From positions 62,001 through 126,000 of the forward strand of contig JACPQM010000024.1 in NCBI GenBank assembly GCA_016190505.1: a stretch of 64,000 nucleotides of DNA. Direction: 5' to 3'. The position numbers and the translations under genes were made by a program. This document shows, piece by piece, positions 1 through 8,987 of the stretch. Below the pieces are notes generated by a model. The model was given only the letters and a program-made list of their open reading frames with translations. It ran no database searches and was not told the origin of the DNA. Numbering within the stretch: the stretch's first letter is position 1; every line of letters starts with the position of its first letter. The stretch is from Chloroflexota bacterium. Lineage in GTDB: Bacteria; Chloroflexota; Dehalococcoidia; JACPQK01.

Positions 1-162
1 TCGCAGTTCGGCCCGTGGGGGGCCAAGGGCGTGGGCGAGCCTCCCACTGTGCCTGTGGGCGCAGCCATCGCCAACGCCATCTTCCGGGCAGTGGGGGCGC
101 GGGTCACCACCCTGCCCCTCACCCCGGACCGGGTTGTCCAAGCCCTGAAGAACAGACCTTGA
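1..162 (+). CDS. Molybdenum hydroxylase large subunit, C-terminal fragment (cut by window edge)
   Basis: Only the last 53 codons lie in the window, ending at TGA 160-162. They encode the GAKGVGEPP motif that carries the catalytic glutamate of the xanthine dehydrogenase/CO dehydrogenase large-subunit family. The following gene at 280 ends in a closely similar segment, so the two are tandem paralogues, and the upstream copy may be a full gene outside the window. The alternative is an orphan 3' end like those seen behind the cassettes at 33659 and 45235; this cannot be decided without upstream sequence. Confidence 0.85.
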   Translation, partial: SQFGPWGAKGVGEPPTVPVGAAIANAIFRAVGARVTTLPLTPDRVVQALKNRP

Positions 163-200
163 ACGTTCCCCATGCTGAAGCCTGGGGCTTGGGCGGTCCT

Positions 201-243
201 GTAACATATCGGTCCGATCCGACGGATCGGACCGATATGTTGC
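201..243. repeat. Perfect 18-bp inverted repeat with 3-nt loop
   Basis: Arms 203-220 and 224-241 are perfectly complementary around GAC; the right arm is GGATCGGACCGATATGTT. With wobble pairing the stem reaches about 20 bp. It lies between two tandem molybdenum hydroxylase genes, 41 nt before the ATG at 280. No T-tract follows, so a simple intrinsic terminator is less likely than an operator for a dimeric regulator or an mRNA-stabilising processing hairpin. Confidence 0.7.
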
Positions 244-279
244 GATGTTGTCGCGTGTTCTGCCAAGAAGGGGTGCATC

Positions 280-2559
280 ATGGCTGAATTTGTCCTTGGC
301 CAGAGCGTTATCAAGCCCGATTCTCGCGAAAAAGCGCTAGGCCGCACCCAGTACGGCGTTGACCTCAAGCCCAGGGACGCCCTGGTGGCCAAGGTCCTGC
401 GCAGCCCTCGCCCTCACGCTCGAATAGTGCGCGTAGACACCTCGCGCGCCCGGCAACTGCCCGGCGTGCTCGATGTGGTTACCGGCCCAGACACCCTGGC
501 AATGCGCTATGGCAACTGGATCCGGGACCATACCTTCATGGCCCACGACAGAGTGCGCTACGTGGGCGAGCCCGTGGCTGCCGTGGCCGCCGTGGATGAC
601 GAGACGGCTGAGGAGGCCCTGGAGCTTATCTCCGTGGAGTACGAGGAGCTGCCCGCGGTCTTCGACCCGTTCGAGGCCATGAAGCCGGGCGCACCCCTGG
701 TCCACGAGGACGTGGCCAACTACGCCTGCGGCCACCCCGAGGCGCACCGCCAGGGCAATGTCCTGGACCGCGTGCGCTATGCCAAGGGCGACGTGGACAA
801 GGCGCTGGCCCAGGCCGACGTGGTCCACCGCCAGAGCTACAACACTCCCCCTGTACACGCCGGAATCACCCAGCCCCACGAGGCAGTGGCCGCTGTGGAT
901 GCGTCCGGACGCCTGACCCTGTGGACGGCCCACCAGTCGCCTTTCCGCCTGCGCCAGGTGCTCTCCCAGACCCTGGGCCTGCCCATGGCCCGCGTCCGTG
1001 TTGTCTGTACGGCGGTGGGTGGCTCCTTTGGCGCCCGGGCCACCGCCTCTTTCGAGCCAATTTGCTGCCTGCTCGCCCTACGCACCCGCCGCCCCATCGC
1101 CCTGGCGCTCACCCGGGAGGAGGAGCTACAAGCCACCTTCTACCGTGAGCACGCCTACATCACCCTGGAGCTGGGCGCCAGGCGGGATGGCACGCTGCTC
1201 GCTGTGCGGGGCAGGCTGGTGTTTGACACCGGCGCCCACCATGACCTGCTGGCCACCCTGGGCAACGCCGTCGCTAGCATGGCTGGGCCCTATCGCATCC
1301 CCAACTTCGACCTCGAGGGCTGCGTGGTCTACACCAACAACACGCCCAAGGGCTTCGTCCGGGCGCCCCGCATCCCCAGCGTCATCTTCGCGGTGGAGTC
1401 GCACCTGGATACGATGGCCCACAAGTTGGGCCTGGACCCCGTGGAGATACGCCTCAAGAACGCGGTGGAAAACGGGGACACCTTCGCTGAGGGCCGGGTG
1501 ATGCAGAATGTGGGCTTCAAGAAAGCCCTGACCACCTTCGCCGACCACATGAAAAAGCAACCGCCTCCGGGGCCCAACCAGGCCTGGGGTGTTGCGGCCG
1601 GGATATGGGGCCTGTTCGCCACCACGACCGGCGGCCCGCCTTCGGCGGCGGTGGTCAAGCTCAACGAGGATGGCACCGCTGTGCTGTTGACCGGCATGAG
1701 CGAAATGGGCGGCGGCCAGCACGCGGTCATGGCGCAGGTCGTGGCCGAGGTGCTGGCCCTGCCCTTCGAGGCGGTAAGCGTGGTGGGCGGCGACACCGAC
1801 GCCACCCCCTACGAGCACGGCACTGGCGGCTCCAACACCACGTACCGCGTGGGCACCACCGTCCGGCTAGCCGCCGAGGCCGCCCGGCGCCAGTTGCTCC
1901 AATTGGCCGCTCAGCGGCTCAAGGTCAAGGAGGCGGACCTGGTGCTGGAGCAGGGTAAGGTGTACGCTCGGGAGGCTCCCGAGATATCGGTGCCGGTGGC
2001 CACCCTGGCGGCGGCGGCCATTTCCTCCACGAATGGGCCCATCATGGGCACCAGCGAGAGCGGACGTGAGGGGCTGATCGCATCCATGGCCCCATACATC
2101 GGCTCCATGGATGCGCCCGTGTTTACCGCCAACGGCGCCCTGGTGGAGGTGGACCGGGAGACGGGCAAGGTCAAGCTGCTGAAGTACGTCACCGTCCAGG
2201 ACGTGGGCCACGCCCTTAATCCCAAGTTGGTGGAGGCCCAGGTGGAGGGCGGAGTAGTCTTTGCGCTGGGTCAAGCGCTGAGCGAGGAGATTGTGACCGA
2301 CCGAGGCCGCGTCCTCAACGCCAACCTTCTGGACTACCACCAGCCGACAGCGGCAGATGTGCCGCCCATTGACATGGCCCTCATCGAGGTGCCCTCCAAG
2401 TTTGGCCCGTGGGGGGCCAAAGGCGTGGGCGAGCCGCCCACGGTGCCCGTGTCCGCCGCCATCGCCAACGCCGTATTCCGGGCGGTGGGCGCCCGCGTCA
2501 CCGAGCTGCCGCTAACCCCCGACAAGGTGGTCCAAGCGCTGAAACAGCCGCAACAATAG
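280..2559 (+). CDS. Xanthine dehydrogenase-family molybdopterin-binding subunit
   Basis: A 759-residue molybdopterin-cytosine-dinucleotide-type hydroxylase large subunit, the usual length for the xanthine dehydrogenase/CO dehydrogenase family. The a/b hammerhead domain comes first (about residues 18-125, with YVGEPVAAVAA). The molybdenum-binding domain follows, with VGGSFGAR, QDVGHALNPKLVEAQVEGG and the C-terminal GVGEPP whose Glu718 matches the catalytic base. The cysteine or selenocysteine loop typical of true CO dehydrogenase is not seen, so the substrate is probably an N-heterocycle or aldehyde. The small 2Fe-2S and FAD subunits are not in the window. The ATG at 280 follows AAGAAGGGG. Confidence 0.93.
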   Translation: MAEFVLGQSVIKPDSREKALGRTQYGVDLKPRDALVAKVLRSPRPHARIVRVDTSRARQLPGVLDVVTGPDTLAMRYGNWIRDHTFMAHDRVRYVGEPVAAVAAVDDETAEEALELISVEYEELPAVFDPFEAMKPGAPLVHEDVANYACGHPEAHRQGNVLDRVRYAKGDVDKALAQADVVHRQSYNTPPVHAGITQPHEAVAAVDASGRLTLWTAHQSPFRLRQVLSQTLGLPMARVRVVCTAVGGSFGARATASFEPICCLLALRTRRPIALALTREEELQATFYREHAYITLELGARRDGTLLAVRGRLVFDTGAHHDLLATLGNAVASMAGPYRIPNFDLEGCVVYTNNTPKGFVRAPRIPSVIFAVESHLDTMAHKLGLDPVEIRLKNAVENGDTFAEGRVMQNVGFKKALTTFADHMKKQPPPGPNQAWGVAAGIWGLFATTTGGPPSAAVVKLNEDGTAVLLTGMSEMGGGQHAVMAQVVAEVLALPFEAVSVVGGDTDATPYEHGTGGSNTTYRVGTTVRLAAEAARRQLLQLAAQRLKVKEADLVLEQGKVYAREAPEISVPVATLAAAAISSTNGPIMGTSESGREGLIASMAPYIGSMDAPVFTANGALVEVDRETGKVKLLKYVTVQDVGHALNPKLVEAQVEGGVVFALGQALSEEIVTDRGRVLNANLLDYHQPTAADVPPIDMALIEVPSKFGPWGAKGVGEPPTVPVSAAIANAVFRAVGARVTELPLTPDKVVQALKQPQQ

Positions 2560-2744
2560 GACAACGTGCGGAAGATGAATTCGTATTCGACGGCCAGAGA
2601 CTGCTGGAGAAGCTCCGAGAGACGACCTGAGTTTCCCCCTTCTTTGTCCATCGTGCTCTCCTGGTGGGTCGCCGCCCTCCTACGCCCGGGTGCTTCGCCG
2701 GCGCTCGCCGGGGCTCCCCGCCATTGCGCGAGAGCCACCCAGCA

Positions 2745-3422
2745 CTACGGCTGATACGTTTCGCCAGGCTTGAGGATGACGCACTTGGCCTTGGTCCGCG
2801 CCTCCACTTTCTGTTTGAACTGCTGGGCGTCGGGGTTGAGCAAGGGCCAGGTGGCGAAGTGCCCCGGGATGACCACCTTGGGCTGGAGCAACTCCGTCGC
2901 CTTGACTGCCTCGTCAATGCCCATGGTGAAGTAGTCGCCCACGGGAAGGTAGGCCACGTCCACGGGCGTTAGCTCGCCGATGAGCTTCATGTCCCCAAAG
3001 ACGCAGGTGTCGCCCGCGTGGTAGAAGGTCAGGCCGTGGAAGCGGACCACCATGCCCACCGGGTTGCCCACGGTGGTCCCGTCCGGCAGCGAGGATGAGT
3101 GGAAGGCGGGCACCAGCTTCACCCATCCGAAGTCGTACTTCACCGTCCCGCCCATGTGCGAGCCGGTCGCCTGGGCCCCCTTGGAGGAACAGTAGCCCGC
3201 CAGCTCGGGCGTGGTGTGGATGGTGGCCCCCGAGGCCTGGGCGATGTCCAGGGCATCGCCCAGGTGGTCGAAGTGCCCGTGAGTGACCAGGACCAGGGTA
3301 GGCTTGAGGTTGGGCTTTTGGGCCAGCGACGGGTTCTCTTTGATGAAGGGGTCGAAGACCAGCAGGTCCTTGCCCTGCTCCAGGGTGAAACACGCGTGCC
3401 CAAGCCAGCGGATAGTGGGCAT
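2745..3422 (-). CDS. Metal-dependent hydrolase, MBL fold (UPF0173 type)
   Basis: A 225-residue single-domain metallo-beta-lactamase-fold protein. The zinc motif is H48-G-H50-F-D52-H53; AGDT and IPGH motifs further on supply the other ligands. It starts MPTIRWLGHACFTL, typical of the UPF0173/YtkL group, whose substrate is unknown to me. The reading frame continues upstream, but an AAGGAGG site just before the ATG at 3422 fixes the start. It is convergent with the hydroxylase gene and separated from the rubrerythrin-like gene by a palindromic repeat. Confidence 0.9.
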   Translation of the reverse strand: MPTIRWLGHACFTLEQGKDLLVFDPFIKENPSLAQKPNLKPTLVLVTHGHFDHLGDALDIAQASGATIHTTPELAGYCSSKGAQATGSHMGGTVKYDFGWVKLVPAFHSSSLPDGTTVGNPVGMVVRFHGLTFYHAGDTCVFGDMKLIGELTPVDVAYLPVGDYFTMGIDEAVKATELLQPKVVIPGHFATWPLLNPDAQQFKQKVEARTKAKCVILKPGETYQP

Positions 3423-3517
3423 AGAAGGCCTCCTTATCGCCAGGATGATAGGCCGATGGTACGGCACCCGGCGCCCAGTGTCAACGCCCGGACGCCGCCC
3501 CGAGGCGTGAGACGAAA

Positions 3518-3587
3518 CCCTCACCCTAGCCCTCTCCCAAGGGGAGAGGGGCTCTCCTCTCCCTCTGGGAGAGGATTAAGGTGAGGG
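3518..3587. repeat. Dispersed palindromic repeat, family A (CTCTCCC/GGGAGAG)
   Basis: CCCTCACC at 3518-3525 pairs with GGTGAGGG at 3580-3587, enclosing two CTCTCCC...GGGAGAG hairpins. Shorter copies of the same pattern occur at 30571-30604 and 47481-47582, always between genes. This looks like a REP-type element; a transcription-terminating role is possible but no T-tract is present. Confidence 0.7.
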
Positions 3588-3634
3588 AGGCCCGCCGCGA
3601 ATGCCCCACGCGTTGAGCCAGAGCCAATGCGCAG

Positions 3635-4012
3635 CTAGCCCAGGTTCTTGAGCGCCTCGCGAAAGCGGTCGGCGTGGGCCTTCTCGGCCCGGCCCGCCGC
3701 CTCGAACCAGCGGGCGATGTCCTCGTGGCCCTCCTCCCGGGCGACCTTGGCCATCTGGGGGTACATATTGGTGAACTCCTCGGTCTCACCGTCCAGGGCG
3801 GCCTGGAGGTTCTCCCGTGTGCCCTTGATGCCTTTCAAGAAATGAAGGTGTTGGAGGGCGTGGGCGGTCTCGCCTTCAGCCGCGGCCCGGAACAGGTTGG
3901 CGATCTCCGGGTAGCCTTCCTCGTCGGCCTTGCGGGCGAAGGCGGTGTACTTGCGGTTCGCCTGGGACTCCCCGGCAAATGCCGCCTTGAGACTGTCTTC
4001 TGTACGACCCAT
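3635..4012 (-). CDS. Rubrerythrin-like diiron protein without rubredoxin domain
   Basis: 125 residues matching the four-helix diiron domain of rubrerythrin. FAGESQANRKYTAFARKA opens it, EGETAHA carries a Glu/His ligand pair, and ETEEF and EKAHADRF follow on the later helices. The C-terminal rubredoxin domain of classic rubrerythrin is absent. Rubrerythrins reduce peroxide in anaerobes and microaerophiles, and location 11 nt downstream of superoxide dismutase on the same strand supports a peroxide-disposal role. The start at 4012 is chosen because GAGGGGGA precedes it; an open upstream extension overlaps the dismutase gene and has no family similarity. Confidence 0.88.
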   Translation of the reverse strand: MGRTEDSLKAAFAGESQANRKYTAFARKADEEGYPEIANLFRAAAEGETAHALQHLHFLKGIKGTRENLQAALDGETEEFTNMYPQMAKVAREEGHEDIARWFEAAGRAEKAHADRFREALKNLG

Positions 4013-4023
4013 ACGTCCCCCTC

Positions 4024-4617
4024 TTACGCCGCGATGCGGTACTTCTCTAGCAGGGAGCCCACGTAGTCCCAGTTGACGTTCTTGAACCAGGACTCCAGGT
4101 AGCGCTTGCGGGCGGTCCCGTAGTCTATGAAGTAGGCGTGCTCGTAGACGTCCAGGATGAGCAGGGGCGAGGCGTTCCACACGCCATCGGAGTGGATGTC
4201 GCTCAGGTAGGTGTGGAGCTTGCCGTCCTCCCAGTCGTAGGCCAGCACCACCCAACCGCGGGCGCACAGGCCCAGCGCCAGGAACTGGGCCTGGAACTGC
4301 TCGAAGGAGCCAAAATCGCGTTGGATGAGCTGGAGCAACTTTCCCGTGGGCCCCTTGCCGGCGCCGCCCAGGGCCATGAAATAGCCCTCGTGGAGCCGGA
4401 TGGCGTCGGTGGCGAAGACCTCCTCCCGCTTCAGCTCCCGCAGCAGACTGTAGGTGGCGTTGGCGTCAGCCAGATTCGCCTGGGGGACCTTCTCTTCGAT
4501 CTCGTTGAGCTTGTTGACGTAGCCCTTATACAGCACATCGTGGTGCTCCGCGATCTGCCTATCGGAGAGCCCCTCCAGGGACTTCCCGGGCTTCAACTCC
4601 TTGGCTTGCCTGGGCAT
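4024..4617 (-). CDS. Superoxide dismutase, Fe/Mn family
   Basis: 197 residues. The four metal ligands are visible as His25 (in AEHHDVLY), His76 (LHEGYF), Asp156 and His160 (DVYEHAYF). The conserved DxWEHAY motif has Tyr in place of Trp158, and the usual second HH pair of the first helix is missing, so this is a divergent subgroup; iron versus manganese preference cannot be read from sequence. The start has a strong AAGGAGG site. It is followed 11 nt later by the rubrerythrin-like gene, forming a superoxide-to-peroxide detoxification pair. Confidence 0.93.
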   Translation of the reverse strand: MPRQAKELKPGKSLEGLSDRQIAEHHDVLYKGYVNKLNEIEEKVPQANLADANATYSLLRELKREEVFATDAIRLHEGYFMALGGAGKGPTGKLLQLIQRDFGSFEQFQAQFLALGLCARGWVVLAYDWEDGKLHTYLSDIHSDGVWNASPLLILDVYEHAYFIDYGTARKRYLESWFKNVNWDYVGSLLEKYRIAA

Positions 4618-4693
4618 GTTGACTACCTCCTTGGTGCTCTATGGCTGTGGCCAGTATCAGGTGCAAAGGTATCCTATATGCTTACAATTCTCG

Positions 4694-4722
4694 ATTATGG
4701 CCCATGCTGCTACCCCTGTCAA
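4694..4722 (-). promoter_or_regulatory. Sigma-70-type promoter of the dismutase operon
   Basis: Reading the minus strand, TTGACA (4722-4717) is followed after exactly 17 nt by CATAAT (4699-4694), placing the transcription start near 4687 and a leader of about 70 nt before the ATG at 4617. Confidence 0.65.
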
Positions 4723-4832
4723 GGGCCGCGCAGGGAGTTTTCCTCTGTCCGACTGGACTGTCACCAGGCCATTGACAAGCATGTTTTTTGGGTAGAACCT
4801 ATGCCCGTATCACGCCGCCGAAGGGGGAGAAC

Positions 4833-6179
4833 ATGGCTGACCCGTCCCAGGAGCTACGTCAACGCACGCGGGAGTCCCAGAGACTGCATGCCCTGGCCCA
4901 ACAGGTGGCTGTGGATGCTGTGCAGGCCCCGGCCAAGCTGCACAGCCCGTTCCCCATCTACACTGTGCGGGGTCAGGGTTCCCATGTTTGGGACGTGGAT
5001 GGCAATGACTACATAGATTACGTGCTGGGTCTGGGCCCCTTGCTTTTGGGCCACGGCCACCCCGTGGTGGAACAGCGCCTGCGCGACCAGCTTTCCCATT
5101 TCGTCCTGGCCGCTAGCCCAAACCCGCTGGAGGTCGAGCTAGCCCAGAAGTTGGTGCACATCGTGCCCTGCGCTGATGCCTGCCGCTTCACCACGTCCGC
5201 CACCGAGGCCAACATGCTGGCCGTGCGTCTGGCCCGGGCTTACACCGGGCGGGAGGTCATCTTGCGCGTGAGGAACGACTACGTGGGCTGGGCTGACGCC
5301 TTCACCCCCGGGATGTTCGTCCCCGACCACGAGCCGGGCGGCGGCCAGCCCTGGGGCCTGGGCGGCGTCCCCCGCAGTGTCCAGCGGCTCACCCGCTCCT
5401 TCGACTTCAACGACACCGAGGGCTTCGCCAGGCTCATACAGCGGGTGGGCAACGACAAGGTTGCTGCCGTAATCATGGAGCCGTCCTTCCGCGGCGTGCT
5501 CATGCCCCAGCCGGGCTTCCTGGAGAGCATACGCTCGCTGACGACGGAGACCGGAGCTGTGCTCATCTTCGACGAGGTGGTGAGTGGCTTCCGTTTTGGG
5601 CTTCAAGGTGGCCAGGGCTACTTCGGGGTCACGCCCGACCTGGCTACCTATGGCAAGACCATCGGCGGCGGGCTGCCCGTGGGAGCGGTCCTGGGCCGGC
5701 GAGATATCATGGACAGGCTTTCTGCCACGGTCCCTGCGCTGGAGCGAGTCTACCACAGCGGGACCTGGCCGGGCATGCCCCTGGTCTGCGCCGCCGCCCT
5801 GGCCGTTCTTGAAGTGCTGGAGCAGCCGGAGACCTACCCCCGCCTCAACCGGGTGGGAGACCTCTTCGCCGCTGAGATGCGGAAGGTCATCCAGAGGCAC
5901 GAGGTCCCCCTGTCCGTACTGGGCATCGGCCCACTTCGCGAGATCGCCTTCACCGACGAGCCAGTGCTCAGCCCCCGACAGAAGGACCTGCTCAAGGTCA
6001 GGCCGGAGGCCATCCACGAGCTGTGGATGGCCCTGGCGCTAGAGGGCAGCCTGGCCCTGGGTAAGGGCTACATGCCCACCCTCCGCTTCTTCATCTCCCT
6101 GGCCCATACCGACGCCGACATCCTGAAGACGGTGGACACGCTGGACCGGGCGATACTACGGGTGCTCGGGCGTGGGTAA
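4833..6179 (+). CDS. Class III aminotransferase (glutamate-1-semialdehyde aminomutase-like)
   Basis: A 448-residue fold-type I PLP enzyme. The cofactor region includes FDEVVSGFRF (Asp247 binds the pyridine nitrogen) and ATYGKTIGGGLPVGAVLG with Lys275 as the Schiff-base lysine. These motifs are closest to glutamate-1-semialdehyde 2,1-aminomutase and related aspartate aminotransferase-family proteins. TSATEAN replaces the usual SGTEA phosphate-site motif and the N-terminus is long, so I do not call it HemL. The ATG at 4833 is preceded by AAGGGGGAGA. It stands alone, divergent from the dismutase operon. Confidence 0.85.
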   Translation: MADPSQELRQRTRESQRLHALAQQVAVDAVQAPAKLHSPFPIYTVRGQGSHVWDVDGNDYIDYVLGLGPLLLGHGHPVVEQRLRDQLSHFVLAASPNPLEVELAQKLVHIVPCADACRFTTSATEANMLAVRLARAYTGREVILRVRNDYVGWADAFTPGMFVPDHEPGGGQPWGLGGVPRSVQRLTRSFDFNDTEGFARLIQRVGNDKVAAVIMEPSFRGVLMPQPGFLESIRSLTTETGAVLIFDEVVSGFRFGLQGGQGYFGVTPDLATYGKTIGGGLPVGAVLGRRDIMDRLSATVPALERVYHSGTWPGMPLVCAAALAVLEVLEQPETYPRLNRVGDLFAAEMRKVIQRHEVPLSVLGIGPLREIAFTDEPVLSPRQKDLLKVRPEAIHELWMALALEGSLALGKGYMPTLRFFISLAHTDADILKTVDTLDRAILRVLGRG

Positions 6180-6187
6180 GCAAAGTA

Positions 6188-6215
6188 GGGTGGTGAAGCG
6201 CAGCGGAACCCACCC
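6188..6215. repeat. Dispersed palindromic repeat, family B, copy 1
   Basis: GGGTGG(TGAAGCGCAGCGGAA)CCCACCC lies just after the aminotransferase stop. A close relative is at 14875-14900. Both read as a short GGGT/ACCC hairpin in intergenic DNA. Confidence 0.55.
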
Positions 6216-6252
6216 CCAGGCCTCCGGTGCCCGTAGCTGTCAATGTCCCGGT

Positions 6253-7317
6253 TCACCGCCAGAAGACCCAAACGCCCCGGTCGCCGTCGGGAACGTACAA
6301 GTACCGACCATCCAGGCTAAAGGTGATATTCACCGGCGCTAGGGGACCTTCCACCTGGGCCACTCCCAAGGTAGGCGTGTCCAGAGCGGTAGTGTTCACC
6401 AAGAACACCTTCCCAGGTAGGCGGTCCTTGCCACGCAAACCTGCTATTTCCCGGGCCCACAGGACCAAGGCCTCGCCCTCGGGCGAGAGTCTGAGAAACT
6501 GCACCGGCGGGGATTTCGACACTGGGATGCTCTTGATCACGGAACCCGAGGAGGTCTCCACCACCATAACGCGGGCGGCTGCCAGCAGCACGTAGAGTCG
6601 CCGATCATCCGGGCTGATGGCCAGTCCGCCCCCGTCATACCGCTCCACGCTGCCCAGGTCAACGTGTCTTTCCTGTCCACCCGAACTCCTGATCTTAACC
6701 CTGGGGTCCCCCCCGGTCGTCTCGGGCCCTTCCAGCAGATAGGCCGTACTACCATCAGGCGAGTATACGAGGTCTTCCGCGTCAAAGGTCTCTCTCTCCT
6801 CCAGGCGCGAAAGGTCCAGCACTGTAACTCCCCGTTGATGGACAACGGGCACCAGCCCGGTTCCGGCGTTCTCGGGCTGGAACTTGTAGGGCGAGCCCGC
6901 AGTGTATATGCTGGCCACCGCTCGCTGGGAATCCACGTCAATTACCGACACAGCGCGGTTCAGGAAATTCGCTACCAACATGTACCCCTGGCCCCCAGTC
7001 AAGGCTGCGGCCCGGTTCTCATGTCGTGGCGCCACGAAAGTGAACTGCGTTGGAGGCTCCACGCTAAACTGCCTCACCAGTTGACCCGACAGGGGGTCAA
7101 AAATCCGGTAAGTGTTGTCATCCCTGGAGGCCACAAGGAGGTTGCCGTCTCGCAGGGGCAGCGCCACGGACACCTCTCCGGGCGCCAGCACATTGCCAAC
7201 CTTCTTGACGGCCGCTTTCGGCGGCGTTGCTGGGCTAGCGGGAGTCGGGCGGCAGGCCACCATCGCCATCGAGAGAAGGGAAATGACCAGCACCACATGC
7301 AATGTCACCAGCCTCAC
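6253..7317 (-). CDS. Beta-propeller (YVTN/WD40-like) lipoprotein
   Basis: 354 residues. The N-terminus is a lipoprotein signal: basic start, hydrophobic core and a lipobox ending at Cys22 (AMVAC). A short Pro/Ala linker follows, then repeated blades with patterns such as GQGYMLVANFLNRAVSVIDVDSQRAV, APDGSTAYLLEG-like and SLDGRYLYVPDGDRGVWVF segments. This suggests a membrane-anchored extracytoplasmic propeller, possibly for binding or sensing. No catalytic motif is seen. The start is GTG at 7317, supported by GGAAAGGAG eight nt upstream. Confidence 0.8.
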   Translation of the reverse strand: MRLVTLHVVLVISLLSMAMVACRPTPASPATPPKAAVKKVGNVLAPGEVSVALPLRDGNLLVASRDDNTYRIFDPLSGQLVRQFSVEPPTQFTFVAPRHENRAAALTGGQGYMLVANFLNRAVSVIDVDSQRAVASIYTAGSPYKFQPENAGTGLVPVVHQRGVTVLDLSRLEERETFDAEDLVYSPDGSTAYLLEGPETTGGDPRVKIRSSGGQERHVDLGSVERYDGGGLAISPDDRRLYVLLAAARVMVVETSSGSVIKSIPVSKSPPVQFLRLSPEGEALVLWAREIAGLRGKDRLPGKVFLVNTTALDTPTLGVAQVEGPLAPVNITFSLDGRYLYVPDGDRGVWVFWR

Positions 7318-7578
7318 GCCGCTGTCTCCTTTCCGGTTTCCTCAATTCCCGCGCGGGGCCCCACGGACATTGTGACTGTATGTCGTCTATGCTAACGAGT
7401 CGGGGACCGGGTAACAAGTGTCATGCAGACGCCCTAGTCCGTGGGCCCTCGAAACAGGTGCAGCGCCCCCCACCCCCACGGCTGTTAAGAGGGTGTCTTG
7501 GCCTTACCACTGTCCCCCTTTTCTCCATTCAAAAGGCACCAGGAACCGGCTGCCGTTTTTGGGGTTGGGAGGGTGCTG
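7318..7578. other. Intergenic stretch, nothing recognised
   Basis: 261 nt between the propeller lipoprotein and the MFS gene. Apart from the ribosome binding site of the lipoprotein gene I see no conserved peptide, RNA gene or strong hairpin. Confidence 0.5.
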
Positions 7579-8838
7579 CTATGCCGGGATGGCCCCTGTC
7601 CGGTAGGCCAGGCGCAGGCCGGGGCGGAACAGTCCGGCTAGCGCCACTACCAACACAAAGAGCACGCCACCGGCCATGAGCACGGGCTGAGCGCCCCACT
7701 GGTCGGCCAGGAAGCCGTTGAGCAGGCCTGCCCAGGCCATGATCCCGCCGCCGAACATGATCCACAGGCTGGAGATGCGCCCCCGCAGGCCGTCGGGGAG
7801 GACCGCTTGGACCAGGCTGGTGTTGAGGGACATCCACATGCCCTGAGAGGCGCCAATGGCCACGCCCGCGGCCAGGGCCGCCGGGGCTACGCCGGAAAGG
7901 GCCAGGGCCGCCGGCGCCAGGCCGCTCACCAGCGCCGTGGCCAGGAACCACCGGCCCCGGGGCTGGCCACCTGATACCCCTGCCAGAAACAGGTTGCCCA
8001 CCAGCGCGCCGATGCCGATAGCCATGACCAGGCCGCCGTAGGTGCTCCCGCCCGATCCCAGGCGGTCCCGTACGAACACGGGCAACAGCGGCTCGAAGGC
8101 CATGGTCAGAGAGCAGTGGAAGGCTACCAGCACCAGCAGCAGCCCCAGCATGGGGCGGCTACCGGCGTAGCCGGCGCCTTCCCGGAAGTTGCGGGCCACA
8201 GCCATGACCGAAGTCACCTGGCCCCGTGACGGGGTGCGCACCGTGGCCATCAGAATGGCGGCCAGCAGGTAGAAGATCGCGGCCGCGGCGAACACGCTCC
8301 ACGGCCCTACCGTAGCTAGAAGCAGGGCAGTGACCGCCGGGCCGAGGAACCGGTCCCCATGCCGGGCTACTCCGGAGAGGGCGACACCGTTGAGCAGCTC
8401 GTCTTTGGGCACCAGGTTGGGTAGCAGGGCCTGGCGAGCGGGCATCTCGGCGGCGCTGGTTACCCCTACCAGGACGGCGAAGATGACCAGTTGCCACACC
8501 TGAATGGTGCCCTGAAGTACGAACACCGAGGCGATGCTCCCGAAGACAAAGCCGGCCAGGGAAGTAACCATGATGAAGTGGCGCCGGTCCATCCAGTCCG
8601 CCAGCGGCCCCGCCAGAATGGGCACCACCAGCATAGGGACGCGGGTGCCGAAGGTGACTACCCCTACAGCTAGGGAAGAATCTGATAGCTGGAATACCAG
8701 CCAGGCTTGGCCCACGGTCCAGGCCCACTGGCCCATGCCACCCAACATGCTGCTGAACCAGAAGATGCGATAGTCACGGTGCCTCAGGGCCTGGAAAGTG
8801 GCCCCAAAGCGTCTGGTGTATTTGGTGGCTTGTGACAA
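7579..8838 (-). CDS. MFS transporter (EntS/MFS_3-like exporter)
   Basis: A 419-residue integral membrane protein with about 12 hydrophobic helices in two halves. The N-terminus (ALRHRDYRIFWFSSMLGGMG) and the loop motif GPLADWMDRRH match the MFS_3/enterobactin-exporter-like subgroup, which exports drugs or small metabolites by proton antiport. The start is a TTG at 8838 with only a weak upstream site, so the exact start is uncertain by a few codons. It appears monocistronic; the substrate cannot be inferred. Confidence 0.88.
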   Translation of the reverse strand: MSQATKYTRRFGATFQALRHRDYRIFWFSSMLGGMGQWAWTVGQAWLVFQLSDSSLAVGVVTFGTRVPMLVVPILAGPLADWMDRRHFIMVTSLAGFVFGSIASVFVLQGTIQVWQLVIFAVLVGVTSAAEMPARQALLPNLVPKDELLNGVALSGVARHGDRFLGPAVTALLLATVGPWSVFAAAAIFYLLAAILMATVRTPSRGQVTSVMAVARNFREGAGYAGSRPMLGLLLVLVAFHCSLTMAFEPLLPVFVRDRLGSGGSTYGGLVMAIGIGALVGNLFLAGVSGGQPRGRWFLATALVSGLAPAALALSGVAPAALAAGVAIGASQGMWMSLNTSLVQAVLPDGLRGRISSLWIMFGGGIMAWAGLLNGFLADQWGAQPVLMAGGVLFVLVVALAGLFRPGLRLAYRTGAIPA

Positions 8839-8987
8839 AGGGACGATCCCCAGCGTACGTTAGCCCAGATTATAAGCTACCAGCGTGAGACATACATCCC
8901 CCCGCCAATGGCCAACCCCCAAGAGTCAGGCGGCTGTGGGTGCTAGTATGTGCTAAACTTGGAATGCCGAAGGGGAGGGAGGGTCCG

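Noticed and set aside
1-162. Third example of an orphan 3' end behind a gene
   Set aside because: The upstream sequence is outside the window, so a normal tandem paralogue is the simpler reading; kept only as a caveat.
280-2559. Aerobic CO dehydrogenase large subunit (coxL)
   Set aside because: The active-site cysteine loop of form I CoxL is not visible and small and medium subunits are absent.
4772-4798. TTGACA ... TAGAAC promoter for the aminotransferase gene
   Set aside because: The spacer is only 15 nt, so I did not annotate it.
4833-6179. Naming the aminotransferase hemL
   Set aside because: Active-site motifs are similar but the SGTEA motif is altered and no other haem genes are nearby.
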